From Cherax quadricarinatus (lineage: Eukaryota > Arthropoda > Malacostraca > Decapoda > Parastacidae): DNA of 64,000 nt. Below the pieces are notes generated by a model. That model saw only the letters and a list, made by a program, of their open reading frames with translations. It searched no databases and was not told where the DNA came from. Position 1 is the first letter of the stretch. Every line of letters starts with the position of its first letter. Made by a program: the position numbers and the translations under genes. Location of the stretch: NCBI RefSeq assembly GCF_038502225.1, contig NC_091311.1, positions 36,612,084 through 36,676,083 on the forward strand, written 5' to 3'. This document shows positions 44,640 through 55,559 of this stretch, piece after piece.

Positions 44640-44850
44640 TTAATCTGTTACAGAAATGTCAGCTTTTCTAAGGAAGGTAGAGAAATCATGTTCGTTTGAG
44701 ATGGTATATTGTTGTCCTGTTGATGTTTTCCTTACTAGTATTTTCCCATCTCGCGTGAAACACTGATGTATTTTGTTTTCCTGTTTAAGTTTTCTCAGCC
44801 TGAACAGAAGGTTTTGACGTTTTTTTGTTAGACACTCATTTATGTACCTC
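44640..44850 (-). pseudogene. ORF1 C-terminal end of LINE D2
   Basis: About 70 codons: INECLTKKRQNLLFRLRKLK, then a TRDGKILVRK segment and TISNEHDFSTFL, ending at TAA/TAG near 44640. This resembles the conserved C-terminal segment of LINE ORF1 proteins (basic helix, then an 'x-T-R-D/N-G-K-I-x-V-R' strand). By chance it is in frame with LINE E RT upstream, producing a chimeric open frame of 240 codons. Confidence 0.6.
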
Positions 44851-46648
44851 CAAGTTGTATCATATGCCTTCTCAAGGTCAAAAAATATGGCAATAACTGA
44901 GTGATTATTCGCAAAGGCATTACGAACATACGTATCCAAGCGTAGTAAGGGGTCTATGGTAGAACGACCTTTATGAAAGCCATATTGACTAGCGGAGAGA
45001 CTGTTGTGAGTCTCTAAATACCACATTAAACGTCGATTTACGAGGCGTTCCATCACTTTGCAAACTGCACTTGTAAGAGCGATGGGGCGATAGTGGGAGG
45101 CATCATGTCCTGTAGTACCCGGTTTGCGGAAAGGGAGAACAATGGCAGATTTCCACAGCTGGGGAAGAACTCCTTGTGCCCAAATAAGATTGAAGAGGTG
45201 TAAGAGGACTACAAGGGCTGACCGATGTAAATGTTGTAACATACGAATATGAATGTCATCAGGCCCAGCTGCCGATGATCGGCAAGCTGAGAGCGTTGCC
45301 TCCAGTTCTTGAAGTGTAAAAGGCACATTATACTGTTCTTCTCCGAGAGAAGAAAAGTCCAAGGGTACTAACTCTCTGGCAGACTTTGAGGAAAGAAACG
45401 AGGGGCATAGATGGAGCCCTCGGGAAATACGGACCAGATGTGTGCCAAGTTCAATGGCAACGTCGAGAGGGTTTGCTATATCAACACCAGTGACCCGTAG
45501 AACAGGAGCCGGGTCAGGAGAGTATTTACCACTCTATTTCCTAACTTTTTTCCAGACTGCACTCATAGAAGAAGCAGAGGTGATGGTGGAAACATAGTCT
45601 CGCCAACAAGTGCGTTTAGCTTCACGGATGACACGGCGAGCGATCGCACGCTTCTGCTTAAAATCAACAAGTCTCTCAGCGGTTCTATTGTACCGGTACC
45701 TGCCCCATGCAGCACGTTTCAAACATACTGCACGAGCACAAGCAGGAGACCACCAAGGCACGCACTTCTGAGAATGCCTGTCTGAGGTTTGGGGTATAGA
45801 ATGAGAAGCTGCGGTATAGACTGATGTCGAGAAGATGTGTAGGAGCTCATCAATGGAGGATGAAGAAGGAACCTCACTAAAAGCAGTGAGGTGTGAGTAA
45901 AGATCCCAATTTGCCCGATCAAATTGCCAGCGAGGGCTACGGAAAGGTGGTGAATAGGAAGGAGAAGTAAGAATGATCGGAAAATGATCGCTGTCATGTA
46001 AGTCTGGTAGAACAGACCAGGTGAAGTCTAGTGCAGTGGAGGAAGAGCAGACTGATAGATCGATGCAAGAGAGAGTATGAGTACGAGGATCAAAATGGGT
46101 GGGAGTACCCGTATTTAAAACATGGAGGGGGTGAGAGGCAAGAAAAGCCTCCAACTGAATGCCACGTGAGTCACAATGAGATCCCCCCCAGAGGAAATGG
46201 TGGGCATTAAAATCACCAAGTAACAGAAGTGGTGGTGGTAAGGATGAAACAAGAAAGGCAAAGTCTGGGATAGAAAATGCTCGAGAAGGAGAGAGATATA
46301 AAGAACATATTGTAAACCACTTATTCAAGTGGATACGGGCTGCAGTGTAATGCAGCGAGGTATGGACAAATAGTTGACAGTACGGAATATCATTGCGTAG
46401 AAGAAGGGCACTTTCATTAAAGGTCCCATCTGAGAAAGGATCCGAAGAATACAATAAATTATAGCCTGAGATAGGTTGGAAAACAGCTGAGTGTAATTTT
46501 GGTTCTTGTAAGCAAGCACCAACAGGGGAAAACCTGGAAAGCAACATCTGAAGCTCACCCCGATTACCCCTGAGGCCGCGGATATTCCACTGTAAATAGG
46601 CCATGATTGGCGATGAAGAAAATATCAGGAATCTGTAGGTAAAGGCAC

Positions 46649-48583
46649 CTACGGACTAGAGGGGTTAGAAAAGTCAACGTGTGGTGGCATTGGAAGATGT
46701 TCAAGTAGCGAAGGAACGGAGCGTTGCGAAGAATGGGGTTGTGAAGATGGAGGAGAGGGAAGAGAAGGAACAGGAAGTGAATCAGTGTCCATTGAAGGTT
46801 TAGTCTCTGCAATATATTCTGAAATGGCTTCAAGTGTTTCTGAATTCAAAGATGTATGGGATACCATACTGTAGATAGGAGGAGGAAGGTGAGTAAAGAT
46901 TGGGACAGTAATGGACTGTACCAAAGTAGAGGGGGAGGGAAAAGTGTAAGGGACTGGAGATGAAGTGTGGGGGGGGACAGAAGAGGCAGAAACCTGGGAG
47001 GTGACAGAAGAGGGAGAAACTTGGGAGGGGACGGGGGTGGAAGGCATAGTACGAGGAGGAGGGTGAATCTCCACACTTGTAATAGAGCCAGAGAGAGGGG
47101 AAGAACTAGGTACAGAGACTGGAAAGGTAAAGTGTGGAGGTGGAAGAAGGGAAGGAAGAGGCAAAGAAGATTTGAGCAATGTGGATTTTTTGGACTTCTG
47201 AGTAGAGGGGCGATTGGTATTAGGTGTCGTACGAGGTCTTGTCGATACTGGGGCTTGTGAGGAAGGACGCGAAGATGTGAGAACAGACTGAGTTGTAGTC
47301 GGGACGTCAGAGCCAAGGACAGCAAAAGGATTAGATGCCGTAGTGGCTATGGAAGGGGTAACAACAGAGGAGGCTGCAGAAGATGGGACCCCAGAAGTGG
47401 GGGGACGTTTGGAAACACGAGAATAAGAAACACGGGGTAGTCTCCCTTGGAGGCGGAGATGAGTAACTGCCATAGCATAAGGGAGACCTTCTGCCTCTTT
47501 GAGGCAACGGATTTCACGTTCATTTAAGTAGACCTGGCAACGGCGGGAGTACGAAGGGTGAGCTTCATTACAATTAAGGCAAGACGGAGGTTGACTGCAA
47601 GATGTATTAGAATGGTCGTCGGCACCACAGACTGGGCATTCGGCCATAGATCTGCAATATTTCGCTGGGTGACCAAAACGCCAGCAATTTCTACATTGTT
47701 GCGGTGTAGGTATCACCTTTCGAACTTGTAACCGATGTCCCGCGACATATACAGAGGACGGGAGTTCTCGGCTGTCAAAAGTTAAACGAGCCACATTGCA
47801 AGGGTAATGTCTCCGCCCCCGGGCAGGAAGGACATAAGTGTCTACTTTGAGGATTGGGAGATCCTGGAGTTCCAGCTGTTCAAAAATGTCATTGCCACAT
47901 GACTGGAAATTCTGTTGGACTATGGTATGGGGCAGAATGACAGTACCACTACAAGAATTGAGAGAAAGATGTTTTTCAATAGTGATAGGAGTAGTATCGA
48001 TATTCGAAAGGAGAGAAAGATCATGAGCTTGGGTAGCATTCTGGACAGTGACGATGCGCGTACCGCTCTTGAGAGCGTGAAATGAAATATCTCTGCCAAC
48101 ATGACGCAGGAGCGCTTTGGCAATACTATGGTCAGAAAGGTAGGCAGAAGAAGAAGTTGGTCTTAAAGTAAAGAATTTAGTCCATTGTGTGGTCCGAAAC
48201 TAAGCGTGGAGAGGGAGTGCTTGACGTGTCGGTCGTTTCCGAGTAGAATGGGAAGGTAACGACGGAGCATCATCAGAAGATTGACGTTGGCGTTTAGGAG
48301 TAGGACCGGAGTTGGTCCGGCATGAAATGGGTGGGCGATTCGAAAATTGCCGTACCGTAGAGGGAGAAGCCGGAAGCATAGTCAAAGGAGAGCGGAGTTC
48401 AGACAAATCGAAGGAGTCAGTCGAAGCCCCGGTACCTGAAGCGGGTGAGGAAACAGCACCAGCAAGAGGTACAGGGGCATCAGGAGTGTCCGAAGAGTGG
48501 TCTAAACACAAGGCAGGGTCAGAATGGGGTGCGGTATCAAGAAGGGGCCCGGGGGTAGTGGTTTCATGGACTAGGGCTGCCAT
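46649..48583 (-). pseudogene. ORF1 (gag-like, CCHC) of LINE E, one nonsense codon
   Basis: 645 codons from ATG at 48583 with a single TAG at 48200-48202. The N-terminal part is low complexity (Ser/Pro/Thr) with a basic TPKRQRQSS and TRKRPTRQ segment. A middle RNA-binding-like region follows. Three zinc knuckles are seen at about 47690-47525: CRNCWRFGHPAKYC, CPVCGADDHSNTSC and CLNCNEAHPSYSRRC. The C-terminal third is Pro/Ser rich. ORF1 ends 44 bp before ORF2. I-type ORF1 proteins bind the element RNA. Confidence 0.85.
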
Positions 48584-49330
48584 GGTTAGGTTACTCCTTT
48601 GCTTTTTGTTTTTAAGAAAAAAAAAGAAAGAAGAAAAGAAAATAAAAATAAAAAAAAGAAGAAAAAAAGGGGGGAGCGGGGAGGAATAGTTCCCAGGAGG
48701 AATGAAAGGGCCGGAAATCTCCCTCCGCGCCCAAGAGGACTCGACACCGCTAGTAGCGCAGATGCAGCATGGAACCCGTGCCATACCCTACCCTTCATGC
48801 CAGTAAACCAGCAATCTGGGATAGCAACCTCACATCTGCCGAGCTACCTCGGTGGACAAAAGAGAGGGCGGCCGGATATCCGCCACAAAGCATACCTCCT
48901 TCAGCCACCACCCCCGGAATCCGAAAGGTGGCTTCCAGAGATACACCCGTCACCCAAAAGACACCCAAAGCTACTCCGGGATACCGGAGAGGGATCGGGA
49001 CATCCCTAGGCAATCCAGATTTCACGGCAAACTACGCCACCGCCAAGAAACCTCAATGGAATGGGATGGACCCCGGTGTCCTTTCCCCTACCTAGGAACT
49101 AGCGCGCCTGTGAGAGAAATCACGAAGGCTAAAAAGAGGAAGGGCAAAAGGGAGGGATGAGGAGGAGGAGGAGGAATGGAAAAAGGGGAGGATGGGGAGG
49201 ATGGGATAGGGGAGGGGAGAATGGGGGGTAATTAGGTTCGGTCTGAGGAAGAAGACCGACAGGGCTAATTCCTCAGACCAAGAGCCTCTTCACCACGCCA
49301 AGGAGCCCCCCTTGAAGAGGAAGAAAAACA
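48584..49330 (-). other. Probable 5' region of LINE E
   Basis: Non-coding, GC-richer than its surroundings, with an A-rich run at 48616-48668 and a purine-rich stretch at 49150-49225. A word near 49270-49320 ('caccacgccaaggag') recurs loosely at 53625-53660. The 5' boundary is not defined by a target duplication. Confidence 0.45.
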
Positions 49331-49382
49331 CAAATGTTTATATTCAACTCTTATTTAACACCATTTGTTTTCTTTAGTGATT

Positions 49383-49424
49383 ATTATTATTATAATCAAA
49401 AAGAAGCACTAAGCCACAAGGGCT
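49383..49424 (-). mobile_element. Tail-only insertion of LINE E (42 bp)
   Basis: ATTATTATTATAATCAAAAA...CCACAAGGGCT matches the E 3' end. It is flanked by a perfect 15-bp duplication TTTTCTTTAGTGATT (49368-49382 and 49425-49439). Confidence 0.85.
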
Positions 49425-49439
49425 TTTTCTTTAGTGATT

Positions 49440-49930
49440 CCCAGAGTCAATTTCAGAATGTTCTAAGGTCCAGAATATGCTTCTTGATTACAACTTTTCC
49501 AATAGTTATTATACGTATTTACAGTGTTAAATTTATGCCAGTGTCTTGAGTTGCCATCCACTGCTGTGAGGAGTTTCTGCACCACCCTGATTTTGTAGTG
49601 TTACCAAAATATCTTAATAAATCCTTAATCCAGTGGATTTTTAAGATATATCTGGTACTCACATTTGAGTCCACATCCTCCAAACTTAAAGATGACTACA
49701 GGAATTACGAAGAGAGAGAACCTTGAATGAAAGGCTTTTTACTTTCTGTGCAGGTACATCATGACTGCAGTAATAAAATCATTCTTGAATCAGTCACTAA
49801 ACAAGGCCTCACTCATCTATGCAGTCTGGTTAGACTGCTAAATAAGAAGGTGAATTTAAAACATGGGGATTCTGGAGTAATAAATAAGAATAGGTTTGCA
49901 CCTAAAATCACCTGATGCATTAGCACACAA
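49440..49930 (-). pseudogene. Decayed jerky/Tigger-like transposase
   Basis: The minus strand reads SEALFSD*FKNDFITAVMMY and, after degraded text, NPLD*GFIKIFW*HYKIRVV and QKLLTAVDGN, matching the 'QPLDQGVIxxFKxxY' region. It is related to 13057-13990. Multiple stops make it dead. Confidence 0.6.
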
Positions 49931-50339
49931 ATTCAAATATTTATTTTATTTTATGCAGTACAAAAATAATTTAATTTACATGTGATAAAACATTGTTAGG
50001 CACAAAAGAAAGTTACTAGATCCTTTCAGGTGTACTTTCTCTTGTCTATTGTTGTGAAGTTCTAGATAGCAACTTCTTCCAAAATATACCTATTACATTA
50101 ATCTCAACAGGATTAAGCAGCTGCTCAGGTCCCCACACAGACGAGAAATGTCTTGTGCTACATCAGAGTAGCTTTTCACTGATGCCTTACAGTAATCTGC
50201 ACAAAATTTAAATACAGTAGCAGGGTACTGAAAATGCAAATTGCAGTTGCCCAGAATATGAGTCTACTGTATAATAATCAAATTCATTCATGGTACATCA
50301 CCTTAGTCTTGCAATGTTTTGCAATGTGCATTGCAAAAA
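49931..50339. other. No feature seen
   Basis: AT-rich DNA without a supported gene or repeat. Confidence 0.5.
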
Positions 50340-50690
50340 TGCAATGCACATAAAGGCCCAAAGATCTGGAATTCACTACCTGAACCAGTAATGGATCCCC
50401 TGACTACATATAAATTTAGGACTATGCTTAAAAATCATCTCGTCTCTTAATACTAACCAAACCAACCTAAACAACTTCTAATCAGTTTGAAGCAACTCTC
50501 CAAAATATTACATTATATGACCTCTAGTCTATTAAACATCTGCCAATCCATGAAATATTACTGTTTGAACCATTAATTGTAATACTGTTTTTATTATATG
50601 CAACTTCAAGATAATTATTCTTATAAACATCCACCTTGACTACCTTGCATTAGCATTAAGATTAAATAAAGATTTATTAAAAAGTTAACC
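50340..50690 (+). mobile_element. D-like LINE 3' end fragment (D4)
   Basis: Encodes a degraded NAMHIKGPKIWNSLP-like end (50340-50400), then LTTYKFRTMLKNHLVS, followed by a 3' UTR ending 'aataaagatttatt'. It is a diverged relative of D1 and D2. Confidence 0.6.
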
Positions 50691-50727
50691 ACTTTTATCT
50701 TGTCTAGATTTAAGTAGTTATTATGTA

Positions 50728-51039
50728 CACCTACCATCCGACTTACAACCTACTAGATATACGACCACTCAACTTACGACCGTGTTTTGTATGCCAGATT
50801 TCTGGGAAATAAACAACTGTTTGTGTTGTATATAGTGTTTATCCTAAACCATACAGTATAAACTACAGTACTAAAAGCATAAAAATAAAGTAAAAAATTA
50901 AATACCAAACTAAAACAATAATATAAAATCATTACAAAAATGTGATACTGATATTCAGTAGTAAGGTTTGACTTACGTTCATTTTGACTTAAGACCGGTT
51001 GGTCGGAACCAAGCTTAGTCGTAAGTCAGATGGTACCTG
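50728..51039. mobile_element. TA-flanked MITE, 312 bp
   Basis: Terminal inverted repeats CACCTACCATCCGACTTACA and, from the right end, CAGGTACCATCTGACTTACG, flanked by TA on both sides. Non-coding, AT-rich centre. Probably Tc1/mariner-pogo related. Confidence 0.8.
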
Positions 51040-51554
51040 TACTAGGATTAGTCTGCCCAAAATGCCCTGGCATGATAGTGGCTTTCTTTGACTTATCAAA
51101 CCAAAATTTTAATTACACATTGTAACCTTTGCAAAGATATAAAATTTTATTCTTTATTCTTATTCTTTTAACTCATTAATTTCTTATAACTTAGCAATTC
51201 AAATATTTTAATGTTTTAGTTCTGATTCTTTAAATGACAGATTATCCAGGTAAGTGTGTGTGTGTATTATATAATATAACATATATACATATACAGTGGA
51301 ACCTCGGCTTACGAATTTAATCCGTTCCGTGACCTCATTCGTATCCCGATTTGTTCGTATGCTGAGTCAATTTTCCTCATTTAAATTAACTGAAATGGCA
51401 TTAATCCATTCCAGCGGAATCCCTGCTCTTAGGAGGCACGACAAAATACAGTATGATGCTTCAGTATGATGCTAATATCAACGCTACAGCTTATTTATAC
51501 TATATCACAGTTCATCTAATTTCACCATCACTCAAGGAATGCAAAACAGGTGCA

Positions 51555-51790
51555 TCATTGTGGGTGTGTGTGTGTGTGTGTGGGTGTGTGTGTGTGGGTG
51601 TGTGTGGGTGTGTGTGTGTGGGTGTGTGTGAGGGTGTGTGTGTGGGTGTGTGTGAGGGTGTTGGTGTGTGTGTGTGTGGGTGTGTGTGTGTGGGTGTGCG
51701 TCCTTGTGTGTATGCATATATTTGTACGCTCGTGTGCACATGTCCGTGCGTGCGCCCTCGTGTGTGTATGTGCGCGTGCGCACTAGTGTG
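51555..51790. repeat. GTGTGTGGGTGT-type microsatellite
   Basis: About 235 bp of TG repeats interrupted regularly by GGG, with a degenerate GC-richer right end. Confidence 0.9.
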
Positions 51791-51821
51791 GGTGTATGAT
51801 CCACTTAATATTTGTATTTAT

Positions 51822-52085
51822 AACTCATTACAATTGTGACCAGGTGTGGACGTATCAGTGGTTCATTACTTTGTAATTTGTTCATGACTGTAACCATGTA
51901 TAGGAGTGAAGCTGATTCATTACCTCTGTAACTTGCCATGATTAGTGACCAGATCTACCTGGAGTTCATTACCTTTGTAACTAGTTCAGCTATCATAACT
52001 TTGGGGTCCAGTCACTGGACCCATTATGTACCTTTGTAATCTTTTGACTACCGCCCACAGGATGGGTATGGGGTGCATAAAGATA
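51822..52085 (+). repeat. Repeat K copy
   Basis: Matches 52247-52722 with internal deletions. Contains 'ccagtcactggacccattatg' and the ending 'cccacaggatgggtatgggg'. Confidence 0.75.
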
Positions 52086-52105
52086 TTAAACTAAAGTGTA
52101 AGTGT

Positions 52106-52229
<124 letters not shown>

Positions 52230-52246
52230 TGACTCAACAATCAATA

Positions 52247-52722
52247 TTTGCACCAATAACTCATTACAGTTGTGACCGGGTGTGGAAGTGTGAATTGCTC
52301 ATTACTCTATAATTTGTTCATGATTGTAGCCAAAGTATAAACGTAAGTAACCATTCTACAGAATTCATTACCTTTGTAACTTGTGAGCTCATTACCTTTG
52401 TACCTAGTTAAGCTATCAAAACTTTGGGGGCCCAGTCCCTGGACCCATTACGTACCTCTGTAATCTGTAAATACCTTTGTAACTTGTCATGATTGTGACC
52501 AGACTTACCTGGAGTTCATTACCTTTGTAAATTGTGAGTTCATTACCTTTGTAAATTGTGAGTTCATTACCTTTGTAAATTGTGAGTTCATTACCTCTGT
52601 AACTTGCTCAGCTATCAAAACTTTGGAGTCCAGTCCCTGGACCAATTATGTACCTCTGTAATCTTTTGACTACCGCCCACAGGATGGGTATGGGGTGCAT
52701 AATAAACATATTAAACTAACTA
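52247..52722 (+). repeat. Repeat K copy, longest
   Basis: Carries four tandem 24-bp words around 'attacctttgtaaattgtgag' (52515-52605) and ends 'gggtgcataataaacatatt'. It contains the undisturbed site corresponding to the LINE B insertion (about 52440-52475). Confidence 0.8.
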
Positions 52723-52824
52723 ACATTGTCAGTGTTCAGCATTTCTTCGATGTCAGCTTCCTGTAGCTCCATTAGCACACAGTCAAGATGAGTAAAGAGA
52801 ATTGTCAATGCTTATTGCTTGGAT

Positions 52825-52875
52825 CTGTATAGTCCTTGTGGCTTAGCACTTCTTTTCTGATTATAATAATAATAA
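52825..52875 (+). mobile_element. Tail-only insertion of LINE E (51 bp)
   Basis: CTGTATAGTCCTTGTGGC...(ATA)n, plus strand, flanked by a perfect 13-bp duplication TTATTGCTTGGAT (52812-52824 and 52876-52888). It splits an older LINE tail. Confidence 0.85.
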
Positions 52876-52888
52876 TTATTGCTTGGAT

Positions 52889-53530
52889 ACGTTTATTCTG
52901 TTAGTGGGTTGGATTTGTGAAGGACCTGCCTAGAATGAGCCAAGAGGCCTACTGCAGTGTTCCTCCTTTCTAATGTTATTATGTACCCATGACACCAGTC
53001 ATACTCATCCCCTCCCACTTATACATATATTTGTCCAATCTCTTTTTAAAGCTACCCAAGGTTCTATCAAAGCTAAAACCTTGGGTAGTTTCAAATTTAG
53101 GTTGGATAAATACACGAGTGAGAGAGGTTGGATTTGAGTGGGGACTTGCCCGTGAGTAAATAGGATTATTAAAGCTTATTGCTTGGGTAGCGTTTATTCT
53201 GTTAGTAGGCTGGATTTGTGAAGGACCTGCCAAAAATGGGCCAACAGTCCTGCTGCAGTGTTCCTCCTTTCTTATGTTCTTATGTTGACGAGTGGCACAA
53301 TCGGCCTAGTATGGTTATTGAGGCTGAAACCTTGGGTAGTTTCAAATTTGTGTTGGATAATTACATGAGTGAGAGGGGTTGGATGTGAGTGGGACCTGCA
53401 CATGAGTATATAGAATTATCAAAGCTAATTGCTTGGGTAGCATTGAAAACTGAGTTGGGCAAATATTCTGTTAGTAGGATGGATTGTGAAGGACCTGCCT
53501 AGTATGGGCCAACAGGCCTGCTGCAGTGTA
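52889..53530. mobile_element. Cluster of CR1/L2-like LINE tails
   Basis: Plus-strand tails end near 52960, 53285 and 53530, with the shared phrase 'gaaggacctgcctagNatggg' and 'cctcctttcttatg'. A minus-strand tail (52978-53068) encodes LGSFKKRLDKYMYKWEG. The minus and plus tails meet head to head at a perfect 10-bp inverted repeat (ACCCAAGGTT / AACCTTGGGT). Confidence 0.7.
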
Positions 53531-53773
53531 TTATTAGTAGTAGTACATATGTATTATAATAATTATTATAATTATAATAATTATTATTATTAATTTAGGG
53601 AAGTGGAGCACAGATCCAATTCCCTTGATCAAGAACCCCTCACCAAGAAACCTCCCTTGATGGGGAAGTTCGCATCCTGAAATTTTGTTCGTATCCAGAA
53701 GCAAAAAATCGATCAAGTGACTGTTCGTATGCTGAAAAATTCGCATGGTGGGGCATTCGTAAGCTGAGGTTCC

Positions 53774-53777
<4 letters not shown>

Positions 53778-53843
<66 letters not shown>

Positions 53844-53891
53844 TATGTATGTATGTATGTATGTATGTATGTATGTATGTATGTATGTATA

Positions 53892-53958
<67 letters not shown>
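53778..53958. repeat. Compound (GT)n-(GTAT)n-(AT)n microsatellite
   Basis: GT units to about 53836, GTAT units to about 53890, then AT units. It abuts the right end of Q and the left end of Penelope-like F1. Confidence 0.95.
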
Positions 53959-54209
53959 GCAAAACAACCACTCTGAAAGAATAGAGAAATTCCAAGCGCT
54001 TTCGTGACTACTCACATTATCAAGGAACTATGAAAGTGAAGCATCCAAGGAAGCTATATAAGGGGTCGGCCAGCACCTCACTATCAGATCCCACAATGGT
54101 TAAACACGTGACGCGCGGCGAGCCAACTTGGATAGGTCCTTTGCAAAACTCACCCCCAAGCTATTTATTTGTCCAGTGTATTATTAAATTCTACCCAAAT
54201 TCTATTAAT

Positions 54210-54273
<64 letters not shown>

Positions 54274-54890
54274 ATAAGATCACAGTAAACAGGTGATTTC
54301 AAAATATGCAAAACAACCACTCTGAAAGAATAGAGAAATTCCAAGCGCTTTCGTGACTACTCACATTATCAAGGAACTATGAAAGTGAAGCATCCAAGGA
54401 AGCTATATAAGGGGTCGGCCAGCACCTCACTATCAGATCCCACAATGCTCTATTTATTCATGTAAGAGATTTTAACCATCCAATTGATTTTCAAAAAGTT
54501 GAGAAAGCAGTATCAAGTAAGTCCATGGTCGACAGGAATATAATTGAATCTTGTTTCATAAAAAGCAGTTTTGACAATAATATGAATATTTCCTTTGGTT
54601 TATATAAATTAGATCCATTTATAATTAATAGAATTTGGGTAGAATTTAATAATACACTGGACAAATAAATAGCTTGGGGGTGAGTTTTGCAAAGGACCTA
54701 TCCAAGTTGGCTCGCCGCGCGTCACGTGTTTAACCGTTGTGGGATCTGATAGTGAGGTGCTGGCCGACCCCTTATATAGCTTCCTTGGATGCTTCACTTT
54801 CATAGTTCCTTGATAATGTGAGTAGTCACGAAAGTGCTTGGAATTTCTCTATTCTTTCAGAGTGGTTGTTTTGCATATGCATATGCATAT
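53957..54890 (+). mobile_element. Penelope-like element F1, internally deleted
   Basis: Terminal block 53957-54200 is repeated inverted at 54640-54885, and a partial direct copy lies at 54300-54447, as expected for the complex terminal repeats of Penelope-like elements. An (AT)n run (54210-54270) separates the first two blocks. Only the last part of the endonuclease gene remains. Confidence 0.8.
54447..54645 (+). pseudogene. Penelope-like ORF, C-terminal end only
   Basis: Codes ALFIHVRDFNHPIDFQKVEK and NIIESCFIKSSFDNNMNIS, the end of the GIY-YIG endonuclease region, nearly the same as 61970-62164 in F2. It is fused directly to a terminal repeat at 54447. Confidence 0.8.
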
Positions 54891-54959
54891 GCATATATAT
54901 ATACATATATATATACATATATATATACATATATATATACATATATATATACATATATA
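54886..54959. repeat. (ATATAC)-type AT-rich microsatellite
   Basis: Regular 'atatatatac' units between F1 and G2. Confidence 0.9.
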
Positions 54960-55370
54960 CAGTAGGGCCCCACTTATACGGCGGGTTAGGTTCCAGGCTA
55001 CCGCCGTAAAGCGGAAATCGCCGTAAAGTGGAACACCCTTTTTTTCCACTTATAAATGCATACAAACACTAGATAACAAGTTTACATTAACATATATTAA
55101 GTTAGCAATAGAACCAGGCATCAAAAAACAATAAAAAGGTACAATACACACATAGTGCACTCATTACTTACCTTAAAATATTTATAGTCTTAATCTAGGG
55201 TGAGACAAGTAGTATTTATTGTAAGAAATCAAGTGTGGTATGTATTGTAATAGCCTCACCAGGCCACCCCAGAGCGATAAAATGTATATACAGTTCACTC
55301 ATTACTTACCTTAAAATATTTGTAGTCTTAATGTAGGGTCAGGAGTAAGTAAATGAGATAAAACGAATAA

Positions 55371-55559
55371 ATGAGAGAGAGAAAGAATGAATACATGAGA
55401 GGGGGCAGGCGCAGTTATGTAAACAAACCAGGGGAAGGTAAGTTTTGTAAACAAACGAAGTGTACACGTCTGGTTTGTGTACAAGTTACATTGTGTACAG
55501 GTTGTCTCTACATTGATACGGTAGAATTAATAAAGAAGAACACTCCCATTCTCATGTAA
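55371..55559 (+). other. 62-codon frame in G2, uncertain
   Basis: Identical translation to the frame in G1 (starts MRERKNEYMRGGRR). No domain is recognised; it is likely non-coding. Confidence 0.25.

Larger units (their letters stand above)
40461..44850 (-). mobile_element. D-family LINE copy D2, inserted in LINE E
   Basis: Same orientation as E. The 3' end carries (TAAA)n (40461-40494 as TTTA units). The element runs through ORF2 and the inter-ORF spacer to the last roughly 70 codons of ORF1, where it is 5'-truncated. Target duplication could not be fixed by eye. Confidence 0.85.
38525..46604 (-). pseudogene. ORF2 of LINE E (endonuclease, RT, RNase H), interrupted
   Basis: Endonuclease 46604 to about 45880: LQWNIRGLRGN, LLLLGDFNAHHFLWG, DSDHFPI. 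A TAG at 45534-45536 is the only stop before the RT start (SHYRPIALTSAVCKVMERL, FFDLEKAYDTTW). D2 then interrupts; RT resumes at 40457 with HSLGLRGNLPSF, VPQGCALSTTLFLLAIND and catalytic YVDD. A frameshift near 39715 looks like a 2-bp loss. RNase H follows with YTDGSK, AELYAI, VVSDSLSAL and GNEQAD (D-E-D-D). The C-terminus has CEQC...H...C. Apart from D2 only two lesions are evident, so the copy was young when D2 landed. Confidence 0.88.
38325..49330 (-). mobile_element. I-superfamily LINE E, near full length, interrupted by D2
   Basis: Minus-strand element with an (ATT)n-ended 3' tail at 38325, ORF2 with endonuclease, RT and RNase H (38525-46604), ORF1 with CCHC knuckles (46649-48583), and a long 5' region (to about 49330, boundary uncertain). 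LINE D2 is inserted at 40461-44850. RNase H plus CCHC ORF1 points to the I superfamily. Confidence 0.85.

Noticed and set aside
44640..45362. A novel fusion protein of RT and a basic C-terminal domain
   Set aside because: The fusion is an accident of D2 insertion: the first part is LINE E RT and the last 70 codons are D2 ORF1, in frame by chance.
45534..45536. Intron or splice site explaining the gap in LINE E ORF2
   Set aside because: The frame continues in the same phase on both sides of a single TAG, so a point nonsense change is simpler.
51512..51839. Cys/Val- and His/Thr-rich open frames in the TG repeats
   Set aside because: Translation of (GT)n-type microsatellites; no gene structure. 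The same holds for 52073-52312 and 53534-54015.
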